NCBI RefSeq assembly: GCF_000013045.1
Contig: NC_007677.1
Location: 2,232,001 to 2,296,000, forward strand
Reading direction: 5' to 3'
Source of the DNA: Salinibacter ruber DSM 13855
Lineage (GTDB): Bacteria; Bacteroidota; Rhodothermia; Rhodothermales; Salinibacteraceae
DNA length: 64,000 nt
The position numbers were made by a program, and so were the translations under genes. The notes below the pieces were generated by a model that did no database searches, was not told where the DNA came from, and saw nothing but the letters and a program-made list of their open reading frames with translations. Below, one piece after another: positions 8,629-17,599 of the stretch; positions within the stretch are counted from its first letter, which is position 1; every line of letters starts with the position of its first letter.

Positions 8629-10020
8629 ATGCCGACGCTCGATGCTCCCCATCCCGGCTCTGGGACGCTGCACGAACCCGCCCCGGAGGCCGCTACGGTG
8701 CCGGAGGCACTCGTGCAGGACCTCTGGGCTCAGCAGCGCTTCGACACCGAGGGCCTCAAGACGACCGACGGGGAGCCCATCGCCATTCGCGATCCGGGGC
8801 GCCTCAACACCGACGCCGGGCCGGACTTTCAAAACGCCCACGTTCGCATCGGAGGGATGGACTGGCGCGGACAGGTCGAGGTCCATACGACCTCCGGCGG
8901 GTGGTTTCGTCACGACCACCACACCGACCCGCGCTTCAACAGCGTGGTGCTCCACGTGACCCTCCACGCAGACATGTGGACCGGGGGCCTTCTGCGGGCC
9001 GACGAGTCTGCGCTCCCCGAACTCGCGCTCTATCCGCGCCTCGACACGCCCCTCCGCGAATTGCTCTACTCCTTTCGGACACGGGCCGACGACGACACGC
9101 TGCCCTGTGCGTCGCGCTGGGACGAGGTGCCCTCTCCCATCCGCACATCGTGGATCCGCCGGCTCGCCCAGGATCGACTCACCGAAAAACGCGACCACCT
9201 GCCGGACCCTTCGGACACGTCCCCGGCCACGATTCTCCATGAACGCCTGTTCGCCGGGCTCGGCTACGCGAAGAACGACGCCCCCATGACGACGCTCGCC
9301 CGACGGACCCCGCCGGCCGTGCTCCGCCCCCTCGACACGCCTCCGGAACGCGAGGCGCTCCTCCTCGGAACGGCGGGCCTCCTTCCCGAGCCCGGTGACT
9401 TGCTGGAGGCCGACCGCCCCACGGCCGACTACACCATGGCCCTCCGGGACCACTTCCGGCGGCTCCAGGTCCGCCTCGACGTCCGGCCGATGGCCTCGAC
9501 GGCCTGGACCTTCTTCCGGCTCCGGCCCAACAACTTTCCGCCCCTTCGTATTGCACAGGCGGCGGCGTGGTACGCCGAGGGAGGACTGCTGCACGAGGCT
9601 CCGGTCTCGACGCTCCGCACGGCCCTGGGGCAAGACACCCCCGTCGCGACGCTCCGGGAGGCGCTTGCGGCCTCTCCCCCTGCCTTCTGGCGCACGCACT
9701 ATCACCTCACGAAGCGGGCCGCCGAGCACACCCCCAGTCTTGGCACGTCTCGCCGCGACACGCTCCTCGTCAACGCCGTGGTGCCGGTGCTTCTGCAGGA
9801 CGCCGATCAGCGCGGGAACGCGGCACAGGCCGACGCGGCACTGGACGTGCTCCGCGCCCTTCCGGCCTCCCAAGACCGCGTGGTCCGTCGCTTTCAGGAC
9901 CTCGGCACCGACCCCGAGTCGGCATACGACGCTCAGGGCCTCCACGAGCTCTACAAAAATTACTGTTCTGCGGGAGGGTGTCTCGACTGCCAGATTGGCC
10001 AGCATCTCCTCGGTGACTGA
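8629..10020 (+). CDS. DUF2851 family protein
   Basis: The 463-residue product has the sequence features of DUF2851, a family common in Bacteroidota with no assigned reaction. The N-terminal third contains the recognisable block LNTDAGPDFQNAHVRIGG, then DWRGQVEVH and a His-rich HDHHTDPRFNSVVLHV. The spaced Asp and His residues there look like a metal or nuclease-type site, but this is inference. The C-terminus ends in a small cysteine cluster (NYCSAGGCLDCQIGQHLL), which may bind metal. The ATG at 8629 has no Shine-Dalgarno sequence ahead of it. No signal peptide or membrane helix is visible, so it is probably cytoplasmic. The neighbours (a small membrane protein, a monooxygenase-like protein) give no functional hint. 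Confidence 0.85.
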   Translation: MPTLDAPHPGSGTLHEPAPEAATVPEALVQDLWAQQRFDTEGLKTTDGEPIAIRDPGRLNTDAGPDFQNAHVRIGGMDWRGQVEVHTTSGGWFRHDHHTDPRFNSVVLHVTLHADMWTGGLLRADESALPELALYPRLDTPLRELLYSFRTRADDDTLPCASRWDEVPSPIRTSWIRRLAQDRLTEKRDHLPDPSDTSPATILHERLFAGLGYAKNDAPMTTLARRTPPAVLRPLDTPPEREALLLGTAGLLPEPGDLLEADRPTADYTMALRDHFRRLQVRLDVRPMASTAWTFFRLRPNNFPPLRIAQAAAWYAEGGLLHEAPVSTLRTALGQDTPVATLREALAASPPAFWRTHYHLTKRAAEHTPSLGTSRRDTLLVNAVVPVLLQDADQRGNAAQADAALDVLRALPASQDRVVRRFQDLGTDPESAYDAQGLHELYKNYCSAGGCLDCQIGQHLLGD

Positions 10021-10092
10021 GACGCCTCCAACCTACTGCACCCCGATCCATAGAAGGCGACGCGCAAGGCTTTCCAAGACGTCCAGTCGCCC

Positions 10093-10434
10093 GTGCTCGT
10101 TCGCATCGTTCAGATGACGTTCGCTCCCGACAAGGTCGATCAGTTCCTGGCCCACTTCGACGAGGCCGCCCCGCACATCCGATCGGTTCCGGGCTGCCGG
10201 CACCTTGAGCTCTGGCAGGGCGCGGAGGCCCCCACCGTATGCACCACCTATAGCCAGTGGAAACGCGCGGAGGCACTCGACGAGTACAGGGACAGCGACC
10301 TGTTCCGGCGTACCTGGTCGACGGTAAAGCCCCTGTTCGCCGAGCGCCCTCGTGCCCGAAGCTATACCGTCGCCCGCCCGGCGGACGCGATTGATGCAGC
10401 CGCTCGGGACGCCACGGATCCGGGACAGCCCTGA
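10093..10434 (+). CDS. Antibiotic biosynthesis monooxygenase (ABM) domain protein
   Basis: This 113-residue protein matches the small ABM/dimeric alpha-beta-barrel family: MLVRIVQMTFAPDKVDQF opens with the usual first strand and helix, and VPGCRHLELWQGA and TTYSQWKRAEALDEY follow the typical 'E...F...W.s.eAl..y' pattern. Members form homodimers and include quinol monooxygenases, haem-degrading enzymes and many proteins of unknown substrate. It starts 72 bp after the DUF2851 stop in the same direction. The last 20 or so residues (PADAIDAAARDATDPGQP) are low-complexity and probably disordered. The family is likely; the reaction cannot be read from the sequence. Confidence 0.8.
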   Translation: MLVRIVQMTFAPDKVDQFLAHFDEAAPHIRSVPGCRHLELWQGAEAPTVCTTYSQWKRAEALDEYRDSDLFRRTWSTVKPLFAERPRARSYTVARPADAIDAAARDATDPGQP

Positions 10435-10508
10435 GCGCTCACCTTGGATGGAGGCGCCGAGCCCACCAAATCGACCCAAGCGCGCGATAAAGTCAGTGTA
10501 CAGGTCCC

Positions 10509-11036
10509 TCAACGGTCGCCGAGGGCCTGCTCCATGCTCAACCGCTCCTCGTCTCGGAGCGACGGGAAGTTGACGGGGCGGATGGTATATCGCCGCTCCG
10601 CGTCCGGGGCCGTGGGCCCCACCTGCGTCCCCTGAACGGTCGCGTGCACGGACCGCACCAGGTGTCGGTACTTCTTCATCATGATGTTCTTTTCTTTGAC
10701 GGTGGCCCCGTACCCGCGCTGAAGCGATCTGTAGGCGCTACTGGCCGAGAGGCGCTCAACGCGGCCTCGTTGGGTCTCCAGTAGGGCCTCATGTTCGTCC
10801 AACAGGGCCTGGTAGTCCTCCGCCAATGCCTGGAGGGTATCGGACGCCTCCGCGGCGTCCGCGAGGGTGCGAAAGTCGGCCTCGGCCCGGTCGAGCTCGT
10901 CGGCGAAGGCCTCCACCGACCGCTGCATCGCCTGATAGGTCTTCGGCTTGGTGTCGTACCCGCCGTACGTGCGGCACCCACTGGCCAACAGTCCCACGAG
11001 GGCGAGCAGGAGTACGAAACGATTTGCGCGTAGCAT
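10509..11036 (-). CDS. Coiled-coil lipoprotein
   Basis: No named family is recognised. The product (175 residues from the ATG at 11036) begins MLRANRFVLLLALVGLLASGC, a lipoprotein signal with a lipobox Cys at about residue 21, so it should be acylated and membrane-anchored. The mature part is strongly helical and charged (residues about 35-120, rich in Ala, Glu, Asp, Leu and Gln), which suggests a coiled coil. A short extended tail follows. The reading frame continues upstream to 11201 but lacks a lipoprotein signal there, which decides the start. The gene is divergent from the DUF4175 gene, with 361 bp between the two start codons. Both encode coiled-coil envelope proteins, but a functional link is only a guess. 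Confidence 0.75.
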   Translation of the reverse strand: MLRANRFVLLLALVGLLASGCRTYGGYDTKPKTYQAMQRSVEAFADELDRAEADFRTLADAAEASDTLQALAEDYQALLDEHEALLETQRGRVERLSASSAYRSLQRGYGATVKEKNIMMKKYRHLVRSVHATVQGTQVGPTAPDAERRYTIRPVNFPSLRDEERLSMEQALGDR

Positions 11037-11397
11037 AACGGAGACGAAGGAAATGTAACGGCACGCAAAGGGATCTACTGTAGGAACGCACGGAGGTGTC
11101 CGGCAAAGATGCTCCTTTCGTCGCGTAAACGCCAATTTGCGGCCATTTTCACGTTGGTTTCCCCCAAGCAGGTGCAAACCTGGTGGACCGATGGGGGCCA
11201 CTCAGGATGAACACTCAGAGAAACACCAAACGTCACGGGGAGGTACGCTGACACGGAACGATAAGATGAATGGCCCCACCACTCGACCGTCTCGCCCACG
11301 GGGGACTGCCTTTATCGCCCTCCCTCAGCGGCAGAGCCCGCAGGACGACCTTCCTTGTCCCGCCGGACATACGCTTTCCGATCAGCTTTTCCCGCCC
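11037..11397. other. Intergenic region between divergent envelope genes
   Basis: This 361-bp stretch separates the start codons of the lipoprotein (leftward) and the DUF4175 protein (rightward), so it must hold at least two promoters and their leaders. I could not identify a convincing TAnnTTTG-type Bacteroidota -7 element or a standard -10/-35 pair. A short inverted repeat around GGTTTCCCCC...GGTGCAAACC (about 11156-11181) is visible but weak. The DUF4175 frame is open from 11137, but that part has no membrane or coiled-coil character and is treated as leader. No RNA gene was recognised. Confidence 0.5.
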
Positions 11398-14300
11398 ATG
11401 AGCGAACAGACGGCCCGACTCGTCGAGCGCCTCCGCACCCGTCTTCGCCGGGCGACGCGACGCATGTCGTGGGCGCAACTCGCCTTTGGGGGCGCCCTTG
11501 CCGGGGGCACGGCGGCCGCCCTCTGGCTTCTCGCCGCCACGCTGGAGGCGGCGCTGTGGCTTCAGCCCAGCCTCCGAACCGGCCTGCTTCTTCTTGCCGG
11601 CGCCGTTCTGCTGGGCATCGGCGCGGCGTTCATTGCCCGTCCGGTGGGCCGCCTGCTTGGACTGCTCGACGGCCCGTCCGAGAAGGACGTCGCCCGGACG
11701 GTCGGCGAGCACCATCCAGTGGTGGCCGATCGGCTGGTAAACCTGCTGCAGCTGGCGGAGGGCCAGCGGTCGCACGCCCCCGCCCCGTACGTGGACCAGG
11801 CCGTCCAGCACCTCGCCGACCAAATCGACGAGGTGCAGTTCGACGAGGTGGCCGACTTCCAGCCAGCACGGCGGGCCGCCCGGTGGGCGTTGTTTCCGGC
11901 CCTGGCCGTCCTGACGTTTCTCCTCGCCGCCCCCTCCACGTTCCTCGACGCCTCGGAGCGCCTCCTCGCCCCCCGAACCGAATTCGAGCGCCCGGCCCCG
12001 TTTCAGTTTGACGTGCGCCCGGGGGACGCCCAGCTCGTCCGGGGCGACTCGCTCCGCGTCACCGTCCGGGCCACCGGCACCGTCCCCGAGACGGCCACCC
12101 TCCTCCTCCGCCCCGCCGAGAACGAATCGCCCCGGCGCGTCGCCATTGAGGCCGACTCGATGGGCACCTACCGCCACACCGTTCCGAACGTACGCCGTCC
12201 CCTGCGCTACCGCGTGGCCGCCTCACCGGTCCGCACGGAGTGGTACACGGTGGAGGTGGCCCGGCGTCCTGTCGTCCGACGGCTGCAGCTCCGCGTGAGT
12301 CCCCCCGCCTACACCGACCGCCCGGCCCGGGAGCTCGCCCCCAATGTGGGCGCCGTGACGGCCCTTCCCGGCACGGAGGTTACGGTGTCGGCGGCCCTCG
12401 GCGGGGCCCCGGTCACGAACGCGACGCTCGACTTCGAAAACGGCCCGGCGCAGTCGCTCACGGTCGCCGACGACTCGGCCACCGGTCGCTTCCGTCTTCG
12501 CCGGGAGGACACCTACGCCCTGCGCCTGGAGAGCGCAGGCGGCATTTCGAACCGCGATCCGATCCGCTACGAGGTCGACCTTCAGACCGACGCCCGGCCG
12601 TCGGTGTCCTTCCTCAATCCCGGCGATCCCACTGAACTGACGCCGGACCTCACGCAGCCGCTTCGGGTCCAGCTCAGCGACGACTACGGATTTCGGCGGG
12701 CGGCCTTGTTCTACCGCCGCACCGACGGAGGGGGTGCAGATTCGTCGTTTTCCTCCATCGACCTCCCTCTCCCCGACGGCCGGGCCGCGGACCAGGTCCT
12801 CTCGCACACCTGGCTCCTCGCCCAGGAGAGTGGGCTCGACCTGGAGCGCGGGGACGAGGTGGCCTACTACGTCAAGGCCTGGGACAACGACACCGTGAAC
12901 GGGCCCAAGGGCGGCCGCACCGCCACCCAGCGGCTCCGCTTTCCCTCCCTCTCCGAACAGTACGAGGAGCTCGACACCCTGCAGCAGAAAACCGGCGAGC
13001 AGATGCAGGAGCTCAACCGGCGGTCTAAAGACGTACAGCAGCAGTTTCAAGACCTTCGCCGGGAGGTTCGCCGCACGCGAGAGGCGGACTGGGAGGACCA
13101 ACGCCAGCTCGAACGGTTGCAGCAGAGGCAACAGTCGCTCTCCCAGAGCAAGTCGAGCCTCTCGCGCCAGGTGGACTCCCTAAACCGCGAGATGCAGCGC
13201 AACGACCTGTCGAGCCCGGAGACCAGCAAAAAGTTTCAGGAGCTCAAGCAGACCATCGACGAGATGGAGTCGAAGGACCTGCAGAAGGCGCTCGAAAACA
13301 TGCGCCAGTCGATGCAGGACCAGAGCTTCCGCCAGATGCAGTCGGCCATGGAGCAGGCCCAGTCGCGCCTCGAGCAGCAGGAACAGCAGCTGGAGCGCAC
13401 GCTCAACCTGTTCAAGCAGCTGAAGGCGCGGCAGAAGATGGAGGAGCTGAGTCGACGGGCGGAGGACATCCGGAAGCGGGAGGACCAGGTCGCCCAGGAG
13501 ACCTCCGAGCGCATGGACGCGTCTTCTGATGCCGACTCGACCGGCCAGTCTCAGGAGGACGCCCCCTCGTCGGAGTCGCCGTCCTCGGACTCCACTGCGC
13601 CCCCCACCACCGCCTCCGACTCGTCCCGGGCCGATGCCTCCTCGCCAAGTGCCTCGGACTCAACGGGCAGGGCCCGACCCGACTCGCTCGGCTCACAGCG
13701 GTCCCCAAACGCCGACTCGTCGGCCAACCCGGAGCTCGCCCGCGAACAGAAAGAGCTGGCGAAGGAGATGGAGACGCTCATGGAGGAGATGCAGGACGCC
13801 CAGCAGGACATGAAGGACGTCCCATCGGCCCCGAAGAAGGACCTTCAGCAAATGCGCAAGCAGATGCGAAAGCAGGACCTGCCGGAGCAGATGCGACAGA
13901 ACAGCCAACAGCTCCGGAAAAACCAGCTCCGGAAGGCCCGTCAGCAGCAGCGACGGCTGCAGAAACGCCTCCAGAGCATGCAGTCGCGGATGTCTCAGAT
14001 GCAGCAACAGATGAAGGGGCAGCAGCGCCGGATGAACATGACGGGGCTCCGCAGCGCCCTGGCAAACACCCTGCGCCTGTCCAACGACCAGGAAGGCCTG
14101 CGCACGACCCTTGAAGGACTGGAGGGGGAGGGCTCCGCCGTTCGTCGCTTTGCCCCTCAGCAGAAGGAACTACAGGACGGCCTCAACCACGTCGCCGACT
14201 CCCTGCAATCCATCGCGAACCGGCTTCCGCGAATGTCGAAGGCCGTTCAGGAGAAGACGGGCAACGCGCTGCGGGCCATGGAGGACGCGACCACCGCCCT

Positions 14301-14994
14301 GGACGCCCGCGAGGGAGACGAGGCCACCGGCTACCAGAAAACCTCGATGATGCACCTGAACGAGTTGGCCCGGCTGCTCTCCGATCTGCTGGACCAGATG
14401 AAGCAGCAGCAAAGCAGTGGCGGAAGCGGCAAGATGTCGATGCAGCAGGCCATGCAGCAGCTGCAGCAGACCTCCGGCCAGCAGCAGAAGCTCAACCAGA
14501 AGATCCAGAAGTTCCTGAACAAGGCTCAGGGCGAGCGCCTCTCGAAAGACATGCAGGCCCGGCGGAAGCAGCTCGCCAAGCAGCAGCGCCAGATCAAGCA
14601 GCAGCTCGACGAAATGAACATGGAGGAGGAGGCGAAACAGAAGTTGATGGGCGACCTGCAAAAGATTGCCGACCAGATGGAGCAGTCCGCCGACGACCTG
14701 CGGAGCGGCCGCCACAGCCGAGACCTCATCAACCGCCAGCAGCAAATTCTCAGCCGTCTTCTCAACGCCCAGCAGTCGCTTCGTACGCAGGGCAAGAAAC
14801 AGAAGCGACGGGGGCGCCAGGCAGACGACGACTTTGATCGGCAGCGTCCCGGCAACCGCCCCGACTCGGAGGCCCCCGACACGCTCCGGCGCGGCCTCAT
14901 TCGCGCCCTGGAAATGGGATACGACTCGGAGTACGAGGCGCTCATCAAGAAGTACTTTGAGCTCCTCGAACAGCGCGAAGGGGCGGCGAAATAG
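11398..14994 (+). CDS. DUF4175 family giant Gln-rich coiled-coil membrane protein
   Basis: The product is 1198 residues from the ATG at 11398 (MSEQTARLVERLRTRLRR). Three hydrophobic helices lie in the first 190 residues (beginning at about 23, 60 and 160). A long extracytoplasmic region of beta-sandwich-like segments with Arg/Pro-rich strands follows (residues about 195-510). From about residue 520 to near the C-terminus the sequence is almost continuous Gln/Lys/Glu/Met-rich coiled coil, broken by a Ser/Asp/Thr-rich disordered linker at about 705-780. This architecture matches the DUF4175 family of Bacteroidota, whose role is not established. The size and single anchor point to a structural or scaffolding job in the envelope, but that is inference. 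The reading frame is intact in spite of the low complexity. Confidence 0.85.
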   Translation: MSEQTARLVERLRTRLRRATRRMSWAQLAFGGALAGGTAAALWLLAATLEAALWLQPSLRTGLLLLAGAVLLGIGAAFIARPVGRLLGLLDGPSEKDVARTVGEHHPVVADRLVNLLQLAEGQRSHAPAPYVDQAVQHLADQIDEVQFDEVADFQPARRAARWALFPALAVLTFLLAAPSTFLDASERLLAPRTEFERPAPFQFDVRPGDAQLVRGDSLRVTVRATGTVPETATLLLRPAENESPRRVAIEADSMGTYRHTVPNVRRPLRYRVAASPVRTEWYTVEVARRPVVRRLQLRVSPPAYTDRPARELAPNVGAVTALPGTEVTVSAALGGAPVTNATLDFENGPAQSLTVADDSATGRFRLRREDTYALRLESAGGISNRDPIRYEVDLQTDARPSVSFLNPGDPTELTPDLTQPLRVQLSDDYGFRRAALFYRRTDGGGADSSFSSIDLPLPDGRAADQVLSHTWLLAQESGLDLERGDEVAYYVKAWDNDTVNGPKGGRTATQRLRFPSLSEQYEELDTLQQKTGEQMQELNRRSKDVQQQFQDLRREVRRTREADWEDQRQLERLQQRQQSLSQSKSSLSRQVDSLNREMQRNDLSSPETSKKFQELKQTIDEMESKDLQKALENMRQSMQDQSFRQMQSAMEQAQSRLEQQEQQLERTLNLFKQLKARQKMEELSRRAEDIRKREDQVAQETSERMDASSDADSTGQSQEDAPSSESPSSDSTAPPTTASDSSRADASSPSASDSTGRARPDSLGSQRSPNADSSANPELAREQKELAKEMETLMEEMQDAQQDMKDVPSAPKKDLQQMRKQMRKQDLPEQMRQNSQQLRKNQLRKARQQQRRLQKRLQSMQSRMSQMQQQMKGQQRRMNMTGLRSALANTLRLSNDQEGLRTTLEGLEGEGSAVRRFAPQQKELQDGLNHVADSLQSIANRLPRMSKAVQEKTGNALRAMEDATTALDAREGDEATGYQKTSMMHLNELARLLSDLLDQMKQQQSSGGSGKMSMQQAMQQLQQTSGQQQKLNQKIQKFLNKAQGERLSKDMQARRKQLAKQQRQIKQQLDEMNMEEEAKQKLMGDLQKIADQMEQSADDLRSGRHSRDLINRQQQILSRLLNAQQSLRTQGKKQKRRGRQADDDFDRQRPGNRPDSEAPDTLRRGLIRALEMGYDSEYEALIKKYFELLEQREGAAK

Positions 14995-15255
14995 ACGGCG
15001 GCCGTTCACCTCGGTCCCTTCCGGAAACTGAGACCCTCAGCTCGCCGACCTCCATCCTGCTCCTCGCGCCGGTGCACCTGGTGGCTCAGCGTCTAGCACC
15101 CGCCCCACGGGAGACAAAAACGACGTAGGAGAGGCGAACGAAAATCCACATCGGTGGGCCGCGGGGCTATAGCCCAACCCCCTTCGGTCGTTGGGCACTC
15201 AATAGATCCCCCGACCTCACGTCAACGACGACGCCCATCCCCGTCCAACTACAAA
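14995..15255. other. Non-coding stretch before the tRNA operon
   Basis: No gene is supported between the DUF4175 stop and the tRNA terminator. A hairpin GCCCAAC...GTTGGGC (15172-15178 with 15190-15196) is present without a T-rich tail. It could help end the rightward DUF4175 transcript, but that is weak. Further upstream the sequence is unremarkable. Confidence 0.4.
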
Positions 15256-15283
15256 AACGGCTCCGTCGACTGACGGAGCCGTT
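15256..15283 (-). terminator. Rho-independent terminator of the tRNA operon
   Basis: A perfect 12-bp stem (AACGGCTCCGTC paired with GACGGAGCCGTT) closes a 4-nt loop. On the minus strand it is followed directly by TTTTTGTAGTT. It lies 21 bp past the 3' end of the initiator tRNA, where the leftward Tyr-Gly-Thr-Met transcript should end. Confidence 0.88.
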
Positions 15284-15304
15284 CAGGACAGGTGCTAAAG
15301 TCAG

Positions 15305-15376
<72 letters not shown>

Positions 15377-15494
15377 GTGTAAAGCACGATCTGGTATTAG
15401 CCAAATTCCTTCGGGTTCCGCCGCTTGTCAGTTTCACGGCGATCTAAAATCAGCTCCACCTCGTCTCGAAATCCGACCGGTACCAGATGCTCGG

Positions 15495-15566
15495 AGCCGC
15501 CTCCCGGACTCGAACCGGGGACTTCATCCTTACCATGGATGTGCTCTACCACTGAGCTAAGGCGGC
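15495..15566 (-). tRNA. tRNA-Thr (GGT)
   Basis: A 72-nt cloverleaf on the minus strand has acceptor stem GCCGCCT/AGGCGGC, anticodon stem CATCC/GGATG and loop ATGGTAA, giving anticodon GGT (reads ACC and ACU). The T arm contains GGTTCGAGTCC. CCA is not encoded. It sits 118 bp upstream of the initiator tRNA in the same transcript. Confidence 0.95.
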
Positions 15567-15583
15567 GACTGCAACCTGTGGGA

Positions 15584-15657
<74 letters not shown>

Positions 15658-15721
15658 AGGGCATTCTCAAGCGGGTGCACCCAAGCATGTCTCGCCCGGG
15701 GCATTCCGCTCGCGATCAAGG

Positions 15722-15804
15722 TGGGCCGGGGAGGATTCGAACCTCCGAAGGCATAAGCCGGCAGATTTACAGTCTGCTGCGTTTGGCCACTTCGCTACCG
15801 ACCC
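15722..15804 (-). tRNA. tRNA-Tyr (GTA)
   Basis: This 83-nt class II tRNA has a long variable arm. Acceptor GGGTCGG pairs with CCGGCCC (one G-U pair), the anticodon stem is GCAGA/TCTGC and the loop is CTGTAAA, giving anticodon GTA. It is the first gene of the leftward Tyr-Gly-Thr-Met cluster. No promoter could be called with confidence in the 248 bp between it and the exchanger gene. Confidence 0.95.
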
Positions 15805-16052
15805 GGGCAGGGCGTCCGGCACTCATCCAGCCAGTTGGTCAGCCCGGCGTTGCGATTTCTCTTCTAGGTTTTGACGGCGGAAAAGTTGCCCGGGAGGGGG
15901 GCGAATTTCAAATGAAGAGGGCAGCCGGTTCATCGTACGGATCGTCGGGGCCGGTGTCCGCGATCCCTCTGCCGGTGAACTCCGCCTCCGATGAGTGGTT
16001 GGAGGGGCCAACTTAGTACGTTGATGTTCTCGATCCGTCTCCCCCTCCACGC

Positions 16053-17105
16053 ATGAGCGTCATCGCGACGATTCTGGCCTACGCGGGCCTCGCGATCGTA
16101 TCCACCGTCGTCGTCTGGAAAGGCAGCGAGCTTCTCGAATCGTCTACCGAGAAGCTGTCGGGGTACTATCAGCTTCCCCCTCTCGTGCAGGGGTCCATCG
16201 TACTGGCGGTCGGGTCGAGCTTCCCTGAACTCTCGACTGCCGTATTGTCCGCCGCCCTGCATGGCGATTTTGAGCTCGGGGTGGCGGCCGTCGTGGGCTC
16301 TGCCCTCTTCAACATCTTGATGATTCCGGCCCTTGCCGGCCTGTGGGCGGAGGAGCGGCTGGAGTCGACCCGCGACCTGATCTACAAGGAGACCCAGTTC
16401 TACCTCATCTCGATCGTGGTGCTCCTGCTGATGTTTTCCTTCGCCGTCATCTACAACCCCCTCGCGGGTGGAACGGACGCCCAAGTTGGCGGCGTGACTC
16501 GGGGACTGGCCCTGCTCCCCCTCGCGCTCTATGCCGTCTACGTATACCTGCAGTACCAGGACACGCGAGACCATCAGCCCGAGGCCCCGCCCGAAGACAT
16601 CCATCTTCCGAAGCAGGGGACACGCCTCGTGGGATCGCTACTGATCATCCTCATCGGGGTGGAGGGGCTCATCCGGTCGGCCGTGGCGTTCGGCGACATC
16701 TTCGGCACGCCGAGCTTCCTGTGGGGCATCACGGTGGTTGCGGCCGGCACCTCGGTCCCGGATGCCTTCGTGAGCATCCGGGCATCCCGGGCCGGCAATC
16801 CCGTGACGAGCGTGGCGAACGTGTTGGGCAGCAACATCTTCGACCTTCTCGTCTGCATCCCTGCCGCGGCCCTCGTCGCCGGCACAGTCGCCATCAACTA
16901 CTCTGTGGGGATGCCCATGATGGGGGTGCTTTCGCTCGCCACCCTGATTGTCCTCCTTACGATGCGATCCGAGATGGTTCTAACCACCCCTGAGGCCTGG
17001 GGGCTCATCGCCCTGTACCTGGCGTTCGTGGTGTGGATGGGGGCCGAGACGGTGGGGACGGTTGATCTCATTCCCCACCTTCCCCCGCCGGCCCACACCC
17101 CGTGA
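16053..17105 (+). CDS. Sodium/calcium exchanger family (CaCA) integral membrane protein
   Basis: This 350-residue protein has about ten hydrophobic helices in two homologous halves. The two alpha repeats that form the ion site are clear: GSSFPELSTAVLSAAL followed by GSALFNILMIPA in the first half, and AAGTSVPDAFVSIRAS followed by VLGSNIFDLL in the second. The acidic residues in SFPE and SVPD are the expected cation ligands. Family members exchange Na+ (or K+, or H+) for Ca2+ across the inner membrane, as in E. coli YrbG. In a salt-adapted organism such an exchanger could use the steep Na+ gradient to expel Ca2+. Ion preference cannot be read here. It is convergent with msrB; no operon partner is evident. 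Confidence 0.9.
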   Translation: MSVIATILAYAGLAIVSTVVVWKGSELLESSTEKLSGYYQLPPLVQGSIVLAVGSSFPELSTAVLSAALHGDFELGVAAVVGSALFNILMIPALAGLWAEERLESTRDLIYKETQFYLISIVVLLLMFSFAVIYNPLAGGTDAQVGGVTRGLALLPLALYAVYVYLQYQDTRDHQPEAPPEDIHLPKQGTRLVGSLLIILIGVEGLIRSAVAFGDIFGTPSFLWGITVVAAGTSVPDAFVSIRASRAGNPVTSVANVLGSNIFDLLVCIPAAALVAGTVAINYSVGMPMMGVLSLATLIVLLTMRSEMVLTTPEAWGLIALYLAFVVWMGAETVGTVDLIPHLPPPAHTP

Positions 17106-17146
17106 CGCCCCAGGCGAGCGGTCGTGCCGGCGGGAACCGGCGCCTG

Positions 17147-17551
17147 CTACTCGTCCCCGTCAAAGGCGAGGGCTGCAGAGTTGATGCAGTACCGCTGTCC
17201 GGTGGGCTCCGGGCCGTCGTCGAAGAGGTGCCCCAGATGGGCCCCGCACTCGTCACACACCACCTCGGTCCGGCGCATCCCGAGGCTGTGGTCGGACGTC
17301 AGATGAACGTTTCCATCCTCCACCACGTCGTAGAAGCTGGGCCAGCCGCTGCCGGATTCAAACTTGGTGTCGGAGTCGAAGAGGGGCGTCTCGCAGACCA
17401 CACAGCGATACAGCCCATCGCCCTTGTGGTCCCAGTACTGTCCACTGAAGGGCTTCTCCGTGCCCGCCTCCTGGGTCACGTGGTACTGCTCCTCGGTCAG
17501 CTCGTCGCGGAGCGTATCGTTCGACGGGCGGGATGAGTCAATTTCGGCCAT
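17147..17551 (-). CDS. msrB: Peptide-methionine (R)-S-oxide reductase
   Basis: The 134-residue product is a complete MsrB, which reduces the R form of oxidised methionine in proteins. The catalytic Cys is in GQRYCINSAAL near the C-terminus. Four zinc-binding cysteines occur as two CxxC pairs (CVVCETP and CDECGAHLGH). The family signature FESGSGWPSFYD is present. There is no signal peptide, so it acts in the cytoplasm. The gene lies 48 bp downstream of the ftsH stop on the same strand and may be read through from ftsH. No MsrA partner is in the window. Confidence 0.95.
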   Translation of the reverse strand: MAEIDSSRPSNDTLRDELTEEQYHVTQEAGTEKPFSGQYWDHKGDGLYRCVVCETPLFDSDTKFESGSGWPSFYDVVEDGNVHLTSDHSLGMRRTEVVCDECGAHLGHLFDDGPEPTGQRYCINSAALAFDGDE

Positions 17552-17599
17552 ATCGGCAATGCGGGTTTGAAACGTGATCAGTTCAATGGGGGGCGGGCG

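Noticed and set aside
15172-15196. Hairpin GCCCAAC/GTTGGGC as a terminator
   Set aside because: No T-rich tail; kept only as a note in the non-coding stretch.
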